IMG/VR virus record: IMGVR_UViG_3300043464_003309
Span: 1-33,671 of that record
Source of the DNA: a virus
DNA: 33,671 bases
Direction: 5' to 3' (one strand)
The first letter of the stretch is position 1. Every line of letters starts with the position of its first letter. Below, one piece after another: positions 8,478 to 17,800 of the stretch. Below the pieces are notes generated by a model. It was not told the DNA's origin. It searched no databases and saw only the letters and a list, made by a program, of their open reading frames with translations. A program made the translations under genes and the position numbers.

Positions 8478-10465
8478 AGAAGTTACTATTCATCACACCA
8501 CATTTATCAACTGGTGGATTGCCACAATTTTTGTTAAAAAAAATACAAGCACTAAATGATTATTATGAAATACATTGTATAGAATATAATGATCATACAG
8601 GAGGTGTATTGGTTGTTCAGAAAGAACAAATTCAAAAGTTGTGTAATAACAGATTTTATGTATTAGGTGAAAATAAACACGATATATTGAAATTAATAGA
8701 TAAAATAAATCCCGATATAATTGCTTTAGAAGAAATGCCTGAATATTTCATGGATTTCTCCATTTCTTCTCAAATTTATAATGAATCGAGACGTTATTTC
8801 ATAGTAGAAACTTCACATGATAGTAGTTTTAATCCAAATAATAAAGTGGTTTATCCTGATCATTTTACATTTGTGAGTAAATTCCAAGAAAATAATGTAA
8901 AATCTCTACCAGTTAAATCAAAAGTTATAGAATATCCGGTTGAAGTAAAAATACGCCAAAATAGAGAAGTTGGCCTTCAAAAATTAGGACTTGATGTTAA
9001 AAAAAGACATGTGTTACATGTTGGATTATTTACTCCAAGAAAAAATCAAAAAGAATTTATTGAATATGCCAGATCGATGGAGAATGAGAATATACAATTC
9101 CATTGTGTTGGAAATATGGCGGATAATTTCAAATTTTATTGGGAACCATTGTTAATTGATTTGCCTAAGAATGTAAAAGTGTGGGGTGAAAGAAAAGATG
9201 TGCACAACTTTTATAGTTGTATGGATTTATTTTTGTTTACCAGTAGAGGTCACATAAATGACAAAGAAACTGCTCCCATCGTAATCAAAGAAGCAATATC
9301 ATATAACATACCAAGTTTATTTTATAATCTTCCTGTATATCTGGATCGATACTCTTGTTATGAAAATGTAAAATATTTGAATGAAACTAGTTTTGATGAT
9401 AATTTAAATTTAATACGTGATACAATATATGGTTCTAAATCGTCTGTAAATGTAGATGACAAAGATTTTATAGCAGTTATTTCTACTCATCCAAATTATG
9501 ATGCTGTCGAAGAAACCACTATAAAATCTATTAAACAAATTAAAAAGGCTGGATATAAAGTTATTTTAACATCACACTATCCAGTCAGTACTAAATTACA
9601 ATCATTAGTTGATCATTGTATATATGATAGTAATAATCCATCTTTGACTCATAATTTTTATAAAACGTGGTCTTATGTAAATCAATATCACGATATTAAA
9701 ATATATCTACCATCGTGTGGATCGGATGTATATCATGGATTGGGTGTAGCTCTAAATTATTATAATGGGATTAGTTTGGCTAATAAGTTAGGATATAAAA
9801 ATGTGCTTGCGTTTAACTATGACGTAGTTATTTTAGAAAAAGACTTCAATAAGTTAGATATTGTAAAAAATATAATGCAAACAAAAAAGGGATTTTTCTT
9901 TTATGATAAAGCTTTAGAAGGAGACACACTAAAGACCGTATTTCATGCTATTAATACAGACTTTTATCTTAACCTATTTGAATACTTCACACCAAACACG
10001 TATGAGAAATTTGTTAAGGAAATGAACATATCAAATGGTCTTGAACAATTTTATTACAATCGTGTTATAAATAAAAAGAAAGATTTATATATTGATTATA
10101 AAAATAATGAAGAGAGTTTTTTCAACAATAGTGAACTTAATATGTTTTCTATGTGTGAATATCTATCAGTTTTACCAATTCCAAATCAAAATAAGTTTGT
10201 ATGTTTGAGCAACTTTAATAATAAAATAGATAATAAAATAAATGAGATATGCGTTTATGAGAATGATATTTTAATCAAACGAGAATTTGTACAAATAACA
10301 AAATCTGGTTGGTGGCATATAGAGGTTGATTTTATTCCAAACTGCCGGTATAAAGTATTGAATACGATTTTTGACAAAGACAAATCAAGTATTATAAGAG
10401 AAATTTCATCCGAGTTTTCATCGATTGATGAATTAAAAAATAATGGACATTTTATAGCTAAGTAA
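8474..10465 (+). CDS. Two-domain glycosyltransferase (GT4-like plus second, GT-A-like domain) with C-terminal GWW module
   Basis: The 663-residue protein appears to have three parts. Residues 1-325 form a GT-B glycosyltransferase of GT4 type: the N-terminal HLSTGGLPQ loop (10-18), a linker strand VLHVGLFTPRKNQ (180-192), and the E-x7-E catalytic motif at E265 and E273. Residues about 330-540 look like a second transferase or glycan-processing domain (AVISTHPNYDAVEETTIKSI start, and LAFNYDVVILE near 445-455 as a possible acidic metal site); this assignment is weaker. Residues about 560-663 are a beta-rich tail with SGWWHIEVDFIP at 611-622, which resembles a stretch in the next gene. No membrane segment is seen, so action is cytoplasmic. 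The donor and acceptor sugars cannot be read from sequence. Confidence 0.78.
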   Translation: MKKLLFITPHLSTGGLPQFLLKKIQALNDYYEIHCIEYNDHTGGVLVVQKEQIQKLCNNRFYVLGENKHDILKLIDKINPDIIALEEMPEYFMDFSISSQIYNESRRYFIVETSHDSSFNPNNKVVYPDHFTFVSKFQENNVKSLPVKSKVIEYPVEVKIRQNREVGLQKLGLDVKKRHVLHVGLFTPRKNQKEFIEYARSMENENIQFHCVGNMADNFKFYWEPLLIDLPKNVKVWGERKDVHNFYSCMDLFLFTSRGHINDKETAPIVIKEAISYNIPSLFYNLPVYLDRYSCYENVKYLNETSFDDNLNLIRDTIYGSKSSVNVDDKDFIAVISTHPNYDAVEETTIKSIKQIKKAGYKVILTSHYPVSTKLQSLVDHCIYDSNNPSLTHNFYKTWSYVNQYHDIKIYLPSCGSDVYHGLGVALNYYNGISLANKLGYKNVLAFNYDVVILEKDFNKLDIVKNIMQTKKGFFFYDKALEGDTLKTVFHAINTDFYLNLFEYFTPNTYEKFVKEMNISNGLEQFYYNRVINKKKDLYIDYKNNEESFFNNSELNMFSMCEYLSVLPIPNQNKFVCLSNFNNKIDNKINEICVYENDILIKREFVQITKSGWWHIEVDFIPNCRYKVLNTIFDKDKSSIIREISSEFSSIDELKNNGHFIAK

Positions 10466-10467
10466 TT

Positions 10468-12609
10468 ATGAAAATAGTACAAGTACATTTAGGTTTATTG
10501 CCAATTCCACCAAATGGTTGGGGAGCCGTTGAGAAAATTATTTGGGATTATCATCAACAATTAAACTCTAAGGGTTTACATTGTGAGATAAAGTATTTGA
10601 ATGATGTTAAGTATAATGATAATACAATTGTACACACACACGTTGCAAACTTAGCCAACGAGTGTTATGAACGTGGTATACCATATATCTTCACATTACA
10701 TGATCATCATGCGTTTTTATATGGAAAAGATTCTGATGTTTTTAAACAAAATTTAAAGGCTATAGAAAATAGTATTATATCAACCTGTCCAGCAAAATAT
10801 TTGGTTGATTATTTCGGAAGCAAAAAGTTGCGTTATTTTTCTCATGCTGTAAATACTAATTTATTTAAATTTAAAAATTATGTCAAGGGTGACTACAAAC
10901 TATTATGCGTTGCTAATAATGGTTATGCTAATAACCAATCATATGACAGAAAAGGGTTTAAATACGCAATACAATCTGCTAAAGAGTTAAACCTTCCTAT
11001 TACAATTGCTGGGCCTAGTAATAATAAAAAGTTTTTTGAAACACTTGACCCATCATTAAATGATTATGAAAAGTTAACTAAAGTGTTTGATTTGGATGAA
11101 GATGGACTCATTGAACTTTATAATAAACACCACATATTTATTCACGCATCGGAGTTGGAGGCTGGACATCCAAACTTAACTCTATTGGAAGCTATGTCAT
11201 GTGGATTACCTGTAATTGGTACGTTTGAAAATAATAAATACGATGGAATGATTGTTGTTGATAGGGATGTAAATCAGATTAAAGATTCTATTGTTAAAGT
11301 AATTTCGAACTACGAACAATATCAATCTGAAGCTTTAAAAGCCGCTACGAACAATTCTTATAATATACGTGTTGATCAATTGATAGATTTATATAAAGAA
11401 TATACAAGTAAACTATTTGCCAAAAATTTTATTGATGTATATTCTGACTTAAATAAGAACATGATTAAGGTTAATAATAAAGTTAACGTTGAATATTCAT
11501 TCAATGATAATGCATTTGTACAAGTTACTAAGTGTGTTAATAAAAATGAAACATTCAATGTCAAATTTAAGAATCCTACAACCGATGAAGTTCTATATGA
11601 AACCAATTTACAAGATGGTTGGTGGGGTCGTTGTGATTATACATATTTTATTCCATACAATTTGGTTGTTAAAAGTAATTTAACAAACGATATTGTTTTA
11701 AACTACGATTTGGATCTTGAGGATAAAAATGTTTTAATAGAATATGAAACCAACGCATTAGGCGATCAATTGTGTTGGATGCCGATAGCTGAACAATTTA
11801 GAAAAAAACATAAATGTAATTTATTCTTAAAGATAAGGCTCCGTGAATTATTTCAAAATAAATATAAAGATATAAATTTTATAAATTTTGATGAATCTGT
11901 TCCTAACTTATTTGCAACATATAAACCTGGGTGGTATGTTGATAAAAATTCTATAAATTCAATGAGATGTAGAAATGATATCAGAAAACAACCTTTACAA
12001 AAAGTTGCTAGTGACTATTTGGGTTTAAGTTATATTCCAGAAAGGCCAATGTTGGATTTTAAATTAATGCCATCGCAATTTAAAAAACCATATGTTACTA
12101 TTGCAACTCAAAGTACAGCACAAGCGAAGTATTGGAATCATAAGGGTGGGTGGGATATAATAGTAGGTTATTTGAAATCAAAGGGATTTGATGTAGTGTG
12201 TATAGATAAAAATAGTTCATTTGGAAATAAGAATCATATGAATTATATACCAGACAATGCTATTGATTTAACAGGAAATCATTCTTTGGAAGAACGTATT
12301 AATCAGATCTATCATAGTTCATTTTTTATAGGTCTTCCATCAGGATTATCATGGTTAGCTTGGTCAATAGGAAAGCCTGTAACATTAATTAGCGGATTTT
12401 CTCATGATTATACAGAATTTGAAACTCCATATAGAGTTCAAAATAAAAATGTGTGTAATGGATGTTGGAACGATAATTATTTTGACAGAGGTGATTGGTT
12501 ATGGTGTCCAAAATCCGATAAAAAGGAAATGTTTGAATGTACAAAATCAATTACTCCACAAATGGTTATAGAAAAAATTGATAGTCTTATAAAAGATAAT
12601 AATTTATGA
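10468..12609 (+). CDS. GT4 glycosyltransferase fused to an autotransporter heptosyltransferase-like (TibC/Aah) domain
   Basis: The N-terminal half (1-315) is a GT4-type transferase: start motif VQVHLGLLPIPPNGWGAVE and a donor-site region ELEAGHPNLTLLEAMSCG at 229-246. The second half resembles bacterial autotransporter O-heptosyltransferases: a beta domain with DGWWGRCDYTYFIPYN (383-398), VLIEYETNALGDQLCWMPIAE (starting 422), an IATQSTAQAKYWN strand (545-557), GLPSGLSWLAWSIGKP (622-637), and four cysteines, C663, C666, C680 and C691, near the C-terminus, like the metal-binding 'iron finger' reported for that family. The family assignment is from memory of its conserved blocks, not from a search. 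Fusion of the two transferases in one 713-residue chain is unusual. The protein presumably adds sugars stepwise to a protein or glycan acceptor in the cytoplasm. Confidence 0.78.
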   Translation: MKIVQVHLGLLPIPPNGWGAVEKIIWDYHQQLNSKGLHCEIKYLNDVKYNDNTIVHTHVANLANECYERGIPYIFTLHDHHAFLYGKDSDVFKQNLKAIENSIISTCPAKYLVDYFGSKKLRYFSHAVNTNLFKFKNYVKGDYKLLCVANNGYANNQSYDRKGFKYAIQSAKELNLPITIAGPSNNKKFFETLDPSLNDYEKLTKVFDLDEDGLIELYNKHHIFIHASELEAGHPNLTLLEAMSCGLPVIGTFENNKYDGMIVVDRDVNQIKDSIVKVISNYEQYQSEALKAATNNSYNIRVDQLIDLYKEYTSKLFAKNFIDVYSDLNKNMIKVNNKVNVEYSFNDNAFVQVTKCVNKNETFNVKFKNPTTDEVLYETNLQDGWWGRCDYTYFIPYNLVVKSNLTNDIVLNYDLDLEDKNVLIEYETNALGDQLCWMPIAEQFRKKHKCNLFLKIRLRELFQNKYKDINFINFDESVPNLFATYKPGWYVDKNSINSMRCRNDIRKQPLQKVASDYLGLSYIPERPMLDFKLMPSQFKKPYVTIATQSTAQAKYWNHKGGWDIIVGYLKSKGFDVVCIDKNSSFGNKNHMNYIPDNAIDLTGNHSLEERINQIYHSSFFIGLPSGLSWLAWSIGKPVTLISGFSHDYTEFETPYRVQNKNVCNGCWNDNYFDRGDWLWCPKSDKKEMFECTKSITPQMVIEKIDSLIKDNNL

Positions 12610-14249
12610 AAATTGTAGGAAGTTATATCGGCGCGCATGATGTGGGTTTTTCTTTAATTGAAAATAATCAAATACTTGCGTGTTATACAGAGGAGAGATT
12701 TTCACGTATAAAATCTGCATATGCTGCTGGAGCATTTCCATCACATAGTTTTGAAGCAATTCAAAAAGATTTTGATTTTGATATAAAGGATCCAAACGTA
12801 AAATTCGTAGTCGCAAAGCCTTTTATTCATCATAAACATCATGAGATTATAAATGTATTAAAAAATAAAAGTATAAAATTAATAGGACATCATTACTCAC
12901 ACGCATGTGGCGCATACTATACATCTGGATTTAATGATAATACATTAGTTGTATCATACGACGGTGGTGACATAGGAGATGATAATTGGACTGAATTGAA
13001 TATTTCTAACTATCAAAAGTACAATTGGTTCAATAATTTAAATGATAATCAATCAGTATCATACGTAGTTAAAAATGGTAAATTGATTGAAGTAGGTGAA
13101 AGACTAAAACACGGAAGTATTGCAAATATGTGGTATTTGATGTGTTATATATTTGGTTTAACTCCATTAAAGGACGAAGGAAAAATAATGGGTCTCGCTG
13201 CACAAGGTAAGTTTGATCATAAAATTCATAGTATATTAAATTTCTTTGTTAAGAATGATATGATAAAGGCGACTTGTACCATTGAAAATAAATTTAAACA
13301 ACTTTTACATGGTTTAAATCAAGAAGACGCTTTGGATTTAAAAAGAAATTTAGCGTATAATTTACAATATATTACAGAAAATACTCTTTTAAATCATATT
13401 AAGTCTTTGTATGACCAATATGGTCCATTTGATAATATTTGTTTAGCAGGCGGTGTATTTGCAAATGTAAAGTTAAATCAAAAAATAAATGAATATCTAC
13501 CATTTAAAAATATATGGGTATATCCAGCGATGGGAGATGAAGGATTGTCTTTGGGTTCCGCAATTGCATATGGAGTAGAACTTGGAGAATTTACAAATCG
13601 TAGAATTAAAAATGTTTTTTTTGGAAAAAAACACTCTGAGAACGATATACAAAAAGATATTAATAATTTTTCATTCAAGTTTGGTAAAAACATAGTAGAA
13701 GAAAAATTAGACTTTGATAATGTTGCGAATTATTTAGTTGATGGAAAGGTCGTTGGGATTTTTGATGGAGCAACTGAGTATGGACCAAGAGCATTAGGAT
13801 CTAGATCTATAGTTGTTGAACCAACTAGATTAGAAACGCACGCGTATATTAATAAAAGATTAAAACGAGATGAGATAATGCCATTTGCACCAATCATTAT
13901 GGAAGAACATATTGAGGATATATGTCACGTATATAAATCTAAGAATACCGCCGAATTTATGACATTGTGTTATACCGTTCGTGAAGAATGGGCCAACAAA
14001 ATTCCAGCAGTCATAAATTTTCATGATAACACTGCTAGACCACAAGTAGTTAATAAAGATCGTCACTCTTTATTTCATAAAATACTTAGCAAATTCAATG
14101 AAAAAACAAATATACCGGTATTGATGAATACAAGCTTTAATGGTCATGGTGAACCTATAATAAATTCACCAAACGATGCTCTGTCTCACTTGTCGGAAGG
14201 TACTATTGATTTATTGATCATAAACAATAAAATTTATAAACTAGTATGA
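12606..14249 (+). CDS. Carbamoyltransferase, NodU/CmcH/TobZ family
   Basis: This 547-residue protein matches the two-domain carbamoyltransferases that move a carbamoyl group from carbamoyl phosphate, through carbamoyl-adenylate, to a hydroxyl on a sugar or antibiotic. The N-terminal Kae1-like domain shows GAHDVGFSLIEN (9-20), the HHYSHA metal motif (95-100), SYDGG (117-121), EGKIMGLAAQGK (about 195) and LAGGVFANVKLNQ (about 280). The C-terminal domain shows FDGATEYGPRALGSRS (about 387), MPFAPIIMEE and VLMNTSFNGHGEPI. The length is typical (about 550-600). It is linked by ATGA overlaps to the genes on both sides (12606-12609 and 14246-14249). The likely substrate is a sugar assembled by the upstream transferases. 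A DNA-base modification role, proposed for some phage homologues, is an alternative. Confidence 0.92.
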   Translation: MKIVGSYIGAHDVGFSLIENNQILACYTEERFSRIKSAYAAGAFPSHSFEAIQKDFDFDIKDPNVKFVVAKPFIHHKHHEIINVLKNKSIKLIGHHYSHACGAYYTSGFNDNTLVVSYDGGDIGDDNWTELNISNYQKYNWFNNLNDNQSVSYVVKNGKLIEVGERLKHGSIANMWYLMCYIFGLTPLKDEGKIMGLAAQGKFDHKIHSILNFFVKNDMIKATCTIENKFKQLLHGLNQEDALDLKRNLAYNLQYITENTLLNHIKSLYDQYGPFDNICLAGGVFANVKLNQKINEYLPFKNIWVYPAMGDEGLSLGSAIAYGVELGEFTNRRIKNVFFGKKHSENDIQKDINNFSFKFGKNIVEEKLDFDNVANYLVDGKVVGIFDGATEYGPRALGSRSIVVEPTRLETHAYINKRLKRDEIMPFAPIIMEEHIEDICHVYKSKNTAEFMTLCYTVREEWANKIPAVINFHDNTARPQVVNKDRHSLFHKILSKFNEKTNIPVLMNTSFNGHGEPIINSPNDALSHLSEGTIDLLIINNKIYKLV

Positions 14250-14773
14250 AAACAAAAAATAATTTTTTTAACGTAAAGTATACAGACTCATTTATTAAAC
14301 TAACATTTAATGGTGTACCCGACTATTATTTTAATCATACACTTCATTATGTAATTTCAAGTAAGGAACATGAATTTTATTCAACCGAAACTCCAGAAAT
14401 TGGTTATTGGTATTTACGCACAAATATAAAATCATTACAATTTGATTATATCAAACTCTATGCATTCAGTATGGACGATGGTATGAATCTAATAGATGAG
14501 TATGATTTTAACATAAAAGATTATAATTTTATGTTTAATTTAAAAACCAATAATCTCAATGATTCCAGAGTTTGGGGATCTTACATAGATTTATATAACC
14601 AAACACATGGTACTAATTTTAAGTATTATGTAAATATGACTGAGTTTAATGATGAGCTTGACAATTTTGAAATTTCCAGAGAAAAGTATAATACAATCTA
14701 TAATTTAGAGTTATCTGACTTAAATAATGTTCCATCGGTCGAAATTATCAAAAAATTTATAGGCAGTTTATAA
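14246..14773 (+). CDS. Small beta-rich protein of the sugar cassette, unknown function
   Basis: The protein of 175 residues is not recognised. It is rich in Tyr, Phe, Asn and Asp, has no cysteine or membrane segment, and its first 90 residues alternate like a beta-sandwich, with a PEIGYWYLRTN strand that weakly recalls the GWW stretches in the two upstream glycosyltransferases. The C-terminal 60 residues look helical. Its start overlaps the carbamoyltransferase stop by four bases, so it is translationally coupled and probably works with the cassette, for example as a stand-alone carbohydrate-binding or partner subunit. That role is inference. It is the last gene before the promoter-like region of the sheath gene. 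Confidence 0.7.
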   Translation: MKTKNNFFNVKYTDSFIKLTFNGVPDYYFNHTLHYVISSKEHEFYSTETPEIGYWYLRTNIKSLQFDYIKLYAFSMDDGMNLIDEYDFNIKDYNFMFNLKTNNLNDSRVWGSYIDLYNQTHGTNFKYYVNMTEFNDELDNFEISREKYNTIYNLELSDLNNVPSVEIIKKFIGSL

Positions 14774-14789
14774 AATTTCAAAAGATATA

Positions 14790-14828
14790 ATAAATAGTGA
14801 GATGTTCACTTTTTCTGGCACTATTTAT
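14790..14828 (+). promoter_or_regulatory. Late-promoter-like ATAAATA in a perfect inverted repeat before the sheath gene
   Basis: The arms ATAAATAGTG (14790-14799) and CACTATTTAT (14819-14828) are exact reverse complements around a 19-base loop. The left arm contains ATAAATA, one base short of the T4 late promoter octamer TATAAATA, on the plus strand; the right arm carries the same word on the minus strand. A second plus-strand near match, TATAAATT, overlaps the right arm at 14826-14833. The sheath ATG follows at 14861 after a good ribosome binding site (AAAGGA, 14848-14853). A late promoter is likely; the role of the hairpin form is unknown. The 87-base gap holds nothing else. Confidence 0.6.
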
Positions 14829-14860
14829 AAATTAAACATAACTTTTGAAAGGAATAAATT

Positions 14861-17800
14861 ATGCCAATACAAGAAGGTGGAAGATTTTCACCAGAACAAA
14901 ATATAGTAAGTCCTGGTGTATTTACCAGAGAAAATGACCTATCAGGGCTAGCCCAAGGCGTAGCCAATATCGGAGGTGCCATCGTAGCACCATTTTCAGA
15001 CGGACCAGCATTCTTCCCAGCAAGAATGACCGAAGTAGCAATGCTCGAACAACGTTTCGGCGTAGCTGATGGAGTTTATTATGGTCCATACACAGCCAAA
15101 GAGTATCTAATTCAACAAGGTGTAGTAACCGTTGTACGTATCGGTGGTCTAACCGGATACTGGCAAAAGAATCCATTGGTCGTATATGCTGAACCAGGTT
15201 ACTGGAACAGAAATAGTGACTTGGGTGCTTTGACCACATCATCATTCATGTACTTAGATAGTGATAATTATACATCAAATCTAATTCTTGAATATAGTTC
15301 ATCAACACTAGCTTCAAGCCAAACTGGAATTCGTGGTGTTACTCCTTCTGGCACTATATCTTCTTCTATAAATGTACAACGTGCCACAAATACGGAAATT
15401 GAACAATTTCTTGTATCAATCAATTGGCCAAATGCATCAAATAGTTCAACATTATCCGCGTCATTAGCCGCATCTGGTAGTAAAGGTAAATTGTTCAAGA
15501 TTGCAACTACAAGAAATAGCTATATTTTCAGTGCTTCTGTAGTACAACAAGGTTTGAAGGTACAACCACCAGGTGGTTCTAGTGAATATGTATTAGCTAA
15601 CTTTGATTATGATAAATCGATAATTCAAACTTATATATCAGCATCAGTAGGATCAACGAAGTATGTTTTATGGGCTACAAGTAATTACTTAGTAAGTACA
15701 AGACCATATTATAGCTATTTAACCGCATCTTATACTCTAAGTGGTAATGATGTAACTTATGGATTAGTATTTGGTAGATATGCCGCAAACAACGATCTTA
15801 ATTTTAGTACGGCAAGTATAAGCAGTTCAAAGTCAAATGCATTATTTGTTTACAGACACGATACATCACGTTTGAGACTAAATGGTGTAGTTAATGGTAA
15901 GTTTGCTCCAAAGGCTGCTGTAAGTAACTATCCAGCTGGATACAATGGTACAGGTGGATCATTAAGTGGTTCAGTATTGTATGCTGGAAAACAAGTAAAT
16001 CTTGGAACAGTAACTACAACAAATAGTTCTGGTGCTAACACATACTTGTTTAGACGTATTTCAGGATCGACTCCAGCATCTGGAGTATTTGCTGGTTATT
16101 ATTATCTAAGTTCGAGTGTACAAAATCAAGATGTAAGTCCAGAAGTTAAGATTTCTACAGCTTTCAACGAAAGTTCTGAAACTGTTGCTTACTTCTCAGC
16201 ATCAATGACTTCAAGTGCCAAGATTTCATTAGATTATGATACAACCACATTTGATGTAAATGGTACTTTATCATTATATAGCGCAAGTGTAAAATCTATT
16301 AGAAGTTCAACAAGTTGTGGTTCATCACTACAATTCTTGGGTCTAGTAGGTGGCGCTTATGGTGATTTCAATGGTACATTCACCAGTCAAGACAATTCCG
16401 GTGGTGATCCATGTAATCCAAATACATCTGCAAGAACCAAGATGGTATTGGCTGTTTTGAATAATACTCAAAATGGTTCAACCCAGTTCAATAACAGATA
16501 CGAAGTGTTTGGTTTTGATACATCAACTTTGAGTCAATTGACAAGTTCAGTATTTCCATATAAAGGACTAATCAATCCAAACGAAAATACTTATCAATTA
16601 ATTTTGAAGTATAACTTCGCAAATGATGATGGTACTACAAGTGCTGGTACATATGGTTATTATGACTTCACCCTAAACGAAAGCGATAATAATTATATTG
16701 CTAACGTATTCGGATTCGATCCTACTGCTGGTAATCCTGCTAAGCAAGTTGCCGGTCAAAAGGTAGAAGCTGCTTACAACTACTTGTTGTTCAATGATAG
16801 CATTCAACGATTCATCGCTGAAAAGACTCGTCCAAGTGCAGAAGGTGGTGGTTGGAAACTATATGCTAAAACTGCTCCAGAAACCGGATTTGCAGTTGGA
16901 GAACCTCTAAAGTTTGTAGATCAATATAGTACAAACTTGAATGCTGGTGATAGCCAATTTGGTATTACCAATGCATATACTCCATGGATCTATTCCCAAA
17001 AGATTGCTCCATTCAAGGGTAGTGCAGATGCAGCTTCTACACCAACTAAGTTCCAATTATTTAAGGTACACACTTTGAGTGATGGTACATTAAGCAACAA
17101 GAAGTACAAGATTGAAATCAGTAACGTTAAGTTGGCTGGTACAGTCCCAGGCAGTGATTGGGGTTCATTTACACTAGCAGTTCGTGCTTATAGTGATACT
17201 GATAAACGTCCAAAGTATTTGGAAATTTATCAAAACTTGAATCTAAATCCTGAATCTGCTAACTTCGTTGCTCGCAGAATTGGTGACAGATATGCTTATA
17301 TTACCTTCGCTGGTAAAATCATTGAGTTTGGTACATATACCAACTTGAGTCAATACATCAGAATCGAAATGGCTGATGGTCTATATCCAGAAGTATCGGT
17401 TCCATACGGATTTGAATCATATTCAACTCCAGTTGCTGGTACTTTGGCAGATATTATTCCACCAGTAAGATACAGCAAAGCAAGTATCTGGTCATTGGCT
17501 CCTGGTAAATATGCTTCTGGTACAGTCTTCAACGACGTTCCACAAGCTGACGACGAATTGGTATCATTGTATCCAACATCATCTGCTAATGTAGGTGTAT
17601 ATAATGATACATATCAATACTTCAAGCCACTACCAAGTAGTGTAAATGGTATCAACATTGACTTCGACTTGGAAGACAAGACTTGGGGTACTGATAGTGC
17701 TAAGTTCTATGCAAATGGAACTGGTTCACTACTATCTCCAACATTGAGTGGTAGTATTCCAAGCAACTATGATCCAGTTAACGAATCAACTTATGTTAAA

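Noticed and set aside
14922-15245. A 107-residue minus-strand frame in the sheath gene
   Set aside because: It is opposite the conserved N-terminal part of the sheath and rich in Leu, Arg and His as expected for an antisense shadow.
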